In this document: in pieces, positions 1 to 4,899 of the stretch
Layout of the letters: the number at the start of each line of letters is the position of its first letter
Numbering within the stretch: the first letter of the stretch is position 1
Origin: Balneolaceae bacterium
Lineage (GTDB): Bacteria; Bacteroidota; Rhodothermia; Balneolales; Balneolaceae
Length of the DNA: 6,725 nucleotides
Assembly (NCBI GenBank): GCA_007127395.1
Contig: SKZL01000193.1
Location: 1-6,725 of the forward strand
Direction of reading: 5' to 3'
Translations under genes and position numbers: made by a program
The notes under the pieces: model-generated
What the model was told of the DNA's origin: nothing
Seen by the model: only the letters and a program-made list of their open reading frames with translations
Databases searched by the model: none

Positions 1-635
1 ACTTCAATGATACCGCCTTCACCCTGAATCGTCTCCATAATGATCCCTATTGTATTCTCGTCAACACTTTTTTCGAGTGCTTTTACATCATTGAATGGTA
101 CTCTGATAAAGCCAGATGGTATGGGGTCAAATCTGTCTCGATATTTTTCTTTGCCCATAGCGATCGTCCCCAATGTTCTGCCATGGAAACAGTTAGACAT
201 CGATATGATGTTTCCGGTTTTTCCTTTTTTATGCGCATATTTTCGGGTCAGTTTAAGTGCTCCTTCAACGGCCTCCGCACCACTGTTGCAGAAAAAGACT
301 CTGTCGAGGCCGGTCAGTTCCACCAGCTTTTCAGCAAGGTCACTTTGAGGTTCGTTATAATAGAAGTTGGAGACATGAATCAGTTTTGCAGCCTGCTTCT
401 GTATTGTTTTAACAATATCCGGATGACAATGTCCCAGATTGTTTACAGCAATACCGGCAAGTGCATCCAGATACTCATTTCTTTCATCATCCCAAACCCG
501 GGCACCTTTGCCACGAACAATAGCAATAGGGTACCTGCCATAGAGGTCAAAATGGTATTTGTCCGCCTTTTTCTTTGCAGGCTGTTTACCGATGACCGAT
601 TTAACTGTTTTAAATAATTTGCCTGGAATATTCAT
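1..635 (-). CDS. argD: Acetylornithine aminotransferase, N-terminal part (cut by left edge)
   Basis: This class-III, PLP-dependent aminotransferase interconverts N-acetylornithine and N-acetylglutamate semialdehyde in cytoplasmic arginine synthesis. The first 211 codons are present, with an ATG at 635-633. Visible ArgD-type landmarks are VWDD...EYLDALAGIAVNNLGHCHP at about 47-72, the phosphate-binding NSGAEA at 117-122, FHGRT at 150-154, EKYRDRF at 163-169 and METIQGEGG at 200-208. The Schiff-base lysine would lie beyond the edge. An in-frame TGA 33 bases upstream and no other ATG between fix the start; there is no clear Shine-Dalgarno. The leader before VWDD is lysine-rich and about 11 residues longer than in E. 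coli ArgD. It follows argB on the same strand after 99 bases, so an argB-argD operon is likely. Other class-III enzymes (ornithine or GABA aminotransferase) are less likely given the argB neighbour. Family assignment is secure; exact substrate is inferred. Confidence 0.9.
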   Translation of the reverse strand, partial: MNIPGKLFKTVKSVIGKQPAKKKADKYHFDLYGRYPIAIVRGKGARVWDDERNEYLDALAGIAVNNLGHCHPDIVKTIQKQAAKLIHVSNFYYNEPQSDLAEKLVELTGLDRVFFCNSGAEAVEGALKLTRKYAHKKGKTGNIISMSNCFHGRTLGTIAMGKEKYRDRFDPIPSGFIRVPFNDVKALEKSVDENTIGIIMETIQGEGGIIE

Positions 636-734
636 AAGTATATGAAACTGATTTTTAAAGTAAATTCAGATGCTGATTCAGCTTTTGAACAGAAAGATCA
701 ATCATAAAATAACTATCAGATTTAAGATCTGCTC
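636..734 (-). other. argB-argD intergenic spacer with weak hairpins
   Basis: This short spacer has no gene. It contains CAGAT-N5-ATCTG at 717-731, immediately after the argB stop codon, and the odd palindrome GCTGATTCAGC at 672-682. On the transcribed strand the first hairpin is followed by a loose AT-rich stretch, not a clean U-run. It therefore does not look like a strong terminator and read-through from argB into argD is plausible. No promoter or ribosome binding site stands out before argD. Confidence 0.35.
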
Positions 735-1604
735 TTAACCTTGGTCAGCACTGATCGTCGTACCAAGTTTATCCTTAGTAAGTAAGATTCGCAATAAACT
801 ATCACTATGCAAACCATTGATGATATGAGCCCTTTTCACTCCATTTTCAACTGAAAAAAGGCATGCATCCATTTTGGGTATCATTCCGCCCATTATAACG
901 GTTCCATATAGTTTTTTACACATTTCAGGAGTTAGGTTCTCTATAAGGGAACCGGGGTCATTTATCTCCTTAAGCAGTCCATCAATGTTTGTCAGGGCTA
1001 TAAATCTTTCTGCTTTTATTGCAGCCGCAATGTGACCTGCAAACATATCTGCATTTACATTGTACGTTAATCCATCTTCACCTGTTGAAACGGGTGATAT
1101 TACAGGTACATAACCTGATTCAATGAGTGTATGCACTACTCCCGGATTGATTTCAGAAACATCCCCGACATTGCCCAGGTCAATTTCTATCGGGTTGCCA
1201 TCTACTTCTTCAATATGGACCCTTCTTTTGGCCGTAGCTAATCGGCCGTCTTTGCCGGAGATCCCAACGGCAAGAATGCCCTTTAGAGATAGTCTTCTCA
1301 CAATTTCCTTGTTAACTCCACCACTCAGGGCCATCTCAATATAGGTCATGGCAGCAGTATCTGTTTTACGATGGCCGCCAATAAATTCAGACTCGATGCC
1401 TACTTTAGAGAGCAGATCCTTAATCTCAATTCCACCTCCATGAATTACAACCGGCATTAAGCCCAACTCTTTCAGTGCTGCGATTTGAGAGATAATACGG
1501 TCGATGATCCTATCGTCTGTCAAAGCGTTTCCTCCAACTTTAACAGCGATTATTTTATTCTTCATTGCTTGAAGAAGATTTTGATCAGGTTTAAAAGTTT
1601 TCAT
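735..1604 (-). CDS. argB: Acetylglutamate kinase
   Basis: ArgB phosphorylates the side-chain carboxylate of N-acetylglutamate with ATP, the second step of arginine synthesis in the cytoplasm. The 289-residue product has the full amino-acid-kinase fold. It shows VKVGGNAL at 21-28 with the phosphate-binding Lys22, the substrate loop IHGGG at 54-58, GHRKTD at 77-82 with the substrate arginine at 79, NVNAD at 182-186 with the catalytic aspartate at 186, and GGMIPK at 239-244 with Lys244 matching the transition-state lysine of E. coli. The C-terminal ENGVKRAHIINGL and LGTTIS are also typical. The ATG at 1604 gives about 20 residues before the first glycine loop. A second ATG at 1565 (Met14) would give an E. 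coli-like length, and neither has a clear Shine-Dalgarno. It probably shares a transcript with argD downstream. In some Bacteroidota the pathway uses succinylated intermediates, and the acyl group cannot be told from sequence alone. Confidence 0.95.
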   Translation of the reverse strand: MKTFKPDQNLLQAMKNKIIAVKVGGNALTDDRIIDRIISQIAALKELGLMPVVIHGGGIEIKDLLSKVGIESEFIGGHRKTDTAAMTYIEMALSGGVNKEIVRRLSLKGILAVGISGKDGRLATAKRRVHIEEVDGNPIEIDLGNVGDVSEINPGVVHTLIESGYVPVISPVSTGEDGLTYNVNADMFAGHIAAAIKAERFIALTNIDGLLKEINDPGSLIENLTPEMCKKLYGTVIMGGMIPKMDACLFSVENGVKRAHIINGLHSDSLLRILLTKDKLGTTISADQG

Positions 1605-1782
1605 CTGATCTGTGAAGGTCGTTATGATGACTGTTCGTAATTTGTTCAGTATTCATGAATATACCCTATTGATAACCTGAAAATAGTGAATCTGTATAAG
1701 TTACAGTTCTTATCTATTTATATACAACCGAATCGGGATAACAATTTTATGCAAAATAGAAGAGGAGAGGGGCGATTTAAGA
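1605..1782 (-). promoter_or_regulatory. argB upstream region with inverted repeats
   Basis: This 178-bp gap between the tex stop and the argB start has no gene. It holds three short inverted repeats: the perfect palindrome TATTCATGAATA at 1650-1661, CTGTA-N5-TACAG at 1692-1706, and CCGAATCGG at 1728-1736. The first contains the TGAAT/ATTCA half-sites typical of arginine boxes, but abutting, not separated as in a classical ArgR site, so that link is weak. A pyrimidine-rich tract on the transcribed strand (1759-1774) follows the tex stop, without a convincing terminator hairpin. The gap's length and contents suggest that argB has its own promoter here. Confidence 0.4.
1717..1744 (-). promoter_or_regulatory. 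Possible sigma-70-like promoter for argB-argD
   Basis: On the minus strand TTGTTA (1744-1739) and TATAAA (1722-1717) are separated by 16 bp, giving 4/6 and 5/6 matches to the -35 and -10 consensus. The CCGAATCGG palindrome lies inside the spacer, where a repressor could act, and CTGTA-N5-TACAG would lie at about the start site. If the host is in Bacteroidota, whose primary sigma factor prefers different boxes, this match may be coincidental. It would leave a leader of about 100 nt. Confidence 0.25.
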
Positions 1783-3960
1783 TTATTCATCCAGAGCCAG
1801 TCCGATTCTGCCACGCTCCTGGTCAACATTCAAGATTACAACCTTAATAATGTCACCAACAGCTACAACTTCATGAGGATCACTTACTCTTTTTTCTTTG
1901 CCCATTTGTGAAATGTGTAAAAGCCCATCTTGTTTGACTCCTATATCGACAAAGGCACCAAAATCGACTACATTTCGAACGGTTCCTTCCAGTTTCATGC
2001 CTGCGGTTAAGTCTTCCATTTTTAGTATTCCCTTGCGCAGAAGGGGTTTTGGCAACGACTCCCTCGGATCACGTCCCGGTTTGAGTAAATTTTCAAGCAT
2101 CAACTCCAGTGTGGGGATGCCTGTCCCTATTTTTTCCGCTATGTCAGATTTATTCATTTCAGCAATTGCTGTTTCAATTTTTTTCTGTTCCCGATCAATT
2201 TTTGTCAAATCCACACCGATCAAAAGGCATAGTTTTTCTGCGGCCTCATAACTTTCGGGATGTATTGCGGTGTTATCCAGCGGATGTTTTGCATTTGGTA
2301 TTCTTAAAAAACCGGCAGCTTGTTGAAATCGAAAATCACCTATTCCATCAATCTTTTTCAACTCTTCACGGTTTTTAAAGGCGCCTCTCTCTTCTCTATA
2401 TCGGATCATGTTTTTGGCCACATTGCGACTGAGGCCGGAGATGTGCGTCAGAAGTTCTGCACTTGCGGTGTTCAAATTTACCCCCACTTCATTCACACAG
2501 CTTTCAACCACATCATCCAGTTTTTTACTCAAGGCAGCCTGGTTGATATCGTGCTGATAGAGGCCAACACCGATTGATTTGGGATCAATTTTCACCAATT
2601 CAGCAAGCGGGTCCTGGACTCTGCGGGCGATGGATATATTTCCACGCTGCGGTGCTTCTAAATCGGGAAACTCTTCCCTCGCACTAACTGATGCTGAGTA
2701 TACAGATGCACCCGCCTCACTTACAATAATGTAATTAAGCTCTTGTTTATCATTATTTTCCATGCGCTTTTGGATAACACCTGCAATAAAAAGTTCAGCT
2801 TCCCTGCTTGCTGTACCGTTTCCGATGGCAATTAACGTGACATGGTATTTATCTATATACCGGTTAACTACGGCAGCACTCTCATCAATTTTTTCCTGCG
2901 GTGGTGTCGGATAGATGGTGGATCCATCCAGATAATTACCTGTTTCATCCACTACAGCTACTTTACATCCTGTTCTGTAAGCCGGATCAATTCCCATGAC
3001 AACCTGTCCCTTCAGAGGCGATTGCATAAGCAGGTTTTTAAGATTGGTTGCAAAGGTCTCAATAGCATGAGCATCCGCCATATCTGTCAATTCACTTCGC
3101 AACTCTCTTTCAAGTGATGGAATCAGAAGTCTTTTATAGGCATCTTCGACAGCGTCCTGCAGATAAGGGGTAAAAATAGAGTGATCATTCGATATTACAA
3201 CATCATCAATCACTTCAAGTGTTTTATCAGAATTTAATTCCAGATTGACAAACAGGATATTTTCTCTTTCGCCACGATTGAGCGCCAGAACCTGATGGGG
3301 TTTCAAAAAGGGGACTCGATTACTGAATTCATAATAATCTTCAAAATTGGTACGATCTTTAATTGCCGGATTTTTTTTGGAAGTGATTACACCATGTTTC
3401 CGGATTATTTTTCGCAGTTTTTCCCTGACATCAACAGACTCATTGACCCACTCTGCCACAATATCCTGAGAGAGTACAAGCGCTGTTTCTGCATCCTGAA
3501 TTTCAAACTCACTATTGATAAAGCTCTTAGAATAATCCTCCGGTATGCCTTTTGTGATATTCTGATTCCAGATCATTTCTGCAAGAGGCTCCAAACCCTT
3601 CTCCTTTGCAATATCTCCACGTGTTTTTTTCTTCCGCTTGTATGGGAGATAGAGATCTTCCAGCTGTTTCGAATCCCGACAACTGAGGATCTGTTCACGC
3701 AGCTGATCAGTTAATTTATCCTGCTCCTCAATCGCTTTTAGAATTGTCTTTTTTCGACTCTCCAATGTTCTGTGAAAGTCGATCATATCTCTGATGTTAC
3801 GCAAATGAACCTCGTCCAACCCCCCGGTTGATTCCTGTCTATATCTGGCCAAAAAAGGGATCGTTGCACCATCATCAATGAATTTGGCAACAGTTTGAAC
3901 CTGTTTAGATGAATGTCCAAGTGTTGAAGCAATGAGGTTAAAAATCTGAGAATCGTTCAT
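1783..3960 (-). CDS. tex: Tex-family transcription accessory protein (S1 RNA-binding, Spt6-like)
   Basis: Tex is a cytoplasmic nucleic-acid-binding protein related to the core of eukaryotic Spt6 and is associated with transcription; its precise role varies between species. The 725-residue product is near the usual family length. In order it has the Tex N-terminal helical region (IPFLARYRQESTGGLDE at 34-50 and LEDLYLPYKRKKKTRGDIA at 100-118), a YqgF/RNase H-like domain at about 317-440 (GIDPAYRTGCKVAVVD, AIGNGTASRE, SEAGASVYSAS), helix-hairpin-helix motifs at about 490-553 (LNTAS, ISGLS, KIDGIG) and a C-terminal S1 domain at about 652-723 (GTVRNVVDFGAFVDIG, DGLLHIS). The ATG at 3960 gives an N-terminus that lines up with E. 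coli YhgF; no Shine-Dalgarno is evident. It is divergent from the phosphatase gene and 178 bp upstream of argB, so it is probably a separate unit. The frame is intact throughout, including an A8 run around codons 194-197. Confidence 0.97.
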   Translation of the reverse strand: MNDSQIFNLIASTLGHSSKQVQTVAKFIDDGATIPFLARYRQESTGGLDEVHLRNIRDMIDFHRTLESRKKTILKAIEEQDKLTDQLREQILSCRDSKQLEDLYLPYKRKKKTRGDIAKEKGLEPLAEMIWNQNITKGIPEDYSKSFINSEFEIQDAETALVLSQDIVAEWVNESVDVREKLRKIIRKHGVITSKKNPAIKDRTNFEDYYEFSNRVPFLKPHQVLALNRGERENILFVNLELNSDKTLEVIDDVVISNDHSIFTPYLQDAVEDAYKRLLIPSLERELRSELTDMADAHAIETFATNLKNLLMQSPLKGQVVMGIDPAYRTGCKVAVVDETGNYLDGSTIYPTPPQEKIDESAAVVNRYIDKYHVTLIAIGNGTASREAELFIAGVIQKRMENNDKQELNYIIVSEAGASVYSASVSAREEFPDLEAPQRGNISIARRVQDPLAELVKIDPKSIGVGLYQHDINQAALSKKLDDVVESCVNEVGVNLNTASAELLTHISGLSRNVAKNMIRYREERGAFKNREELKKIDGIGDFRFQQAAGFLRIPNAKHPLDNTAIHPESYEAAEKLCLLIGVDLTKIDREQKKIETAIAEMNKSDIAEKIGTGIPTLELMLENLLKPGRDPRESLPKPLLRKGILKMEDLTAGMKLEGTVRNVVDFGAFVDIGVKQDGLLHISQMGKEKRVSDPHEVVAVGDIIKVVILNVDQERGRIGLALDE

Positions 3961-4055
3961 GGAAGTTGTATCTTTCTATCAGTTATTTTTAAAAATAACC
4001 ACTCTATCAGTGGATAAAAAGTCACAAAAATAATCATCTGATCATTGAAATCCGC
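3961..4055. promoter_or_regulatory. Divergent intergenic region between tex and the phosphatase gene
   Basis: These 95 bp must carry the start signals of two divergent units. They contain a perfect 18-bp palindrome, GTTATTTTTAAAAATAAC (3982-3999), followed at once by CCACT-N5-AGTGG (3999-4013). The nonamer TCTATCAGT flanks the palindrome as a direct repeat (3975-3983 and 4003-4011, 28 bp apart). This arrangement looks like an operator or protein-binding array. No convincing -35/-10 pair or Shine-Dalgarno was found for either gene. Confidence 0.45.
3982..3999. repeat. Perfect 18-bp AT-rich palindrome
   Basis: Two 9-bp arms, GTTATTTTT and AAAAATAAC, meet without a spacer. Its position between divergent genes argues for a dimeric-protein binding site more than for a terminator, since neither gene ends here. 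An AT-rich composition makes some such palindromes likely by chance, but 9 bp per arm with GC-containing ends is long. Confidence 0.6.
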
Positions 4056-4838
4056 ATGGAACATGATATTAAAAGTTTAAGAGAAGCTGCTGTTGAATTT
4101 GCCAGAGCCGGTGGGGACTCTACACTCAGGCACTTTAAGAAATCATTTAATCTGGAATACAAATCCGACAAATCACCGGTAACCAATGCAGACAGGGAAG
4201 CGGAAACTATTATTCGTGACCTGATCCGTGAAAATTATCCGGATCATGGAATTATCGGCGAAGAATTTGGGGAGGAAAATCTCGACAGTGATGTAATATG
4301 GATCCTTGATCCGATTGATGGAACCAGGTCATTTATTCATGGTGTTCCATTTTATACAACTCTGATAGGAGTCATGATTAAGGAGAAACCGACTATTGGA
4401 GTAATCTATGCCCCCGCGCTGGATGAGATGGTTTCAGCGGCGACAGGGGAGGGTTGTTCATTGAACGGAGAGTCTATTCGTGTGAGAGCTTGTGATAAAC
4501 TGGAAAATGCAACTTTTTTAACAACAGATGTTGACAGTTTTACGGAGTTTGGGTACGATAAAGTTCTACAGAAACTTATTGAGAAAACCCGGGTACACAG
4601 AACCTGGGGTGATGCCTACGGACACATGATGGTTGCTACCGGCAGGGCAGATATTATGATTGATGCTATTTTAAATATTTGGGATGCAGCTGCGTTGCTT
4701 CCTGTTATTACTGAAGCGGGAGGTGTATATTGCGATCTTTCCGGTGTCAGTTCTATCCATAGCGGTAATGCACTCTCAACAAATCAATCAATCAAAGAAG
4801 AAATTGTCCAACTTTTTGGAAAAGATAAGATTCAATAA
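4056..4838 (+). CDS. hisN: HisN-type histidinol-phosphatase (inositol monophosphatase family)
   Basis: This Mg2+-dependent phosphomonoesterase of the inositol monophosphatase superfamily most closely resembles the HisN branch, which dephosphorylates histidinol phosphate in histidine synthesis. The 260-residue product carries the metal-binding set: GEE at 68-70, the motif DPIDGT at 85-90 and WDAAALLPVITEAGG at 209-223 with Asp210. The HisN-like stretch RTWGDAYGHMMVATGRAD at 182-199 separates it from plain inositol or CysQ-type phosphatases. The ATG at 4056 is the only sensible start and leads directly into conserved sequence; no Shine-Dalgarno is obvious. No signal peptide is visible, so it should be cytoplasmic. 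No other histidine gene is in the window. It is followed one base after its stop by a gene for a secreted M1-like protein. The superfamily is certain; the substrate is inferred from motif similarity and could be another sugar or polyol phosphate. Confidence 0.8.
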   Translation: MEHDIKSLREAAVEFARAGGDSTLRHFKKSFNLEYKSDKSPVTNADREAETIIRDLIRENYPDHGIIGEEFGEENLDSDVIWILDPIDGTRSFIHGVPFYTTLIGVMIKEKPTIGVIYAPALDEMVSAATGEGCSLNGESIRVRACDKLENATFLTTDVDSFTEFGYDKVLQKLIEKTRVHRTWGDAYGHMMVATGRADIMIDAILNIWDAAALLPVITEAGGVYCDLSGVSSIHSGNALSTNQSIKEEIVQLFGKDKIQ

Positions 4839-4839
4839 T

Positions 4840-4899
4840 ATGGTCAAATATATTTTAACGTTGCTAATCTTGTTTCTATTCTCTGGTTTGGGAGTAGCT
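4840..4899 (+). other. Signal peptide of the M1-like protein
   Basis: The first 20 codons give a short positive N-region (MVKY), a leucine/isoleucine/phenylalanine core and a GVA end before Gln-Ser, the usual shape of a Sec signal cleaved by signal peptidase I. There is no lipobox cysteine. Its presence directly after the ATG confirms the start choice. Confidence 0.8.

Noticed and set aside
183..617. 144-residue plus-strand open frame over argD
   Set aside because: It is antisense to a clear ArgD coding sequence and its product shows no recognisable family or composition of its own.
1728..1736. CCGAATCGG as part of a tex terminator
   Set aside because: The arms leave a one-base loop and no U-run follows on the transcribed strand, so it cannot form an intrinsic terminator hairpin.
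3371..3378. A8 run in tex (T8 on the plus strand) as a possible programmed frameshift site
   Set aside because: The frame continues intact through it into conserved domains and no overlapping alternative product is evident.
1898..3714. Several plus-strand open frames of 85-139 codons inside tex
   Set aside because: All are antisense to conserved Tex domains; their products look like low-complexity shadow translations.
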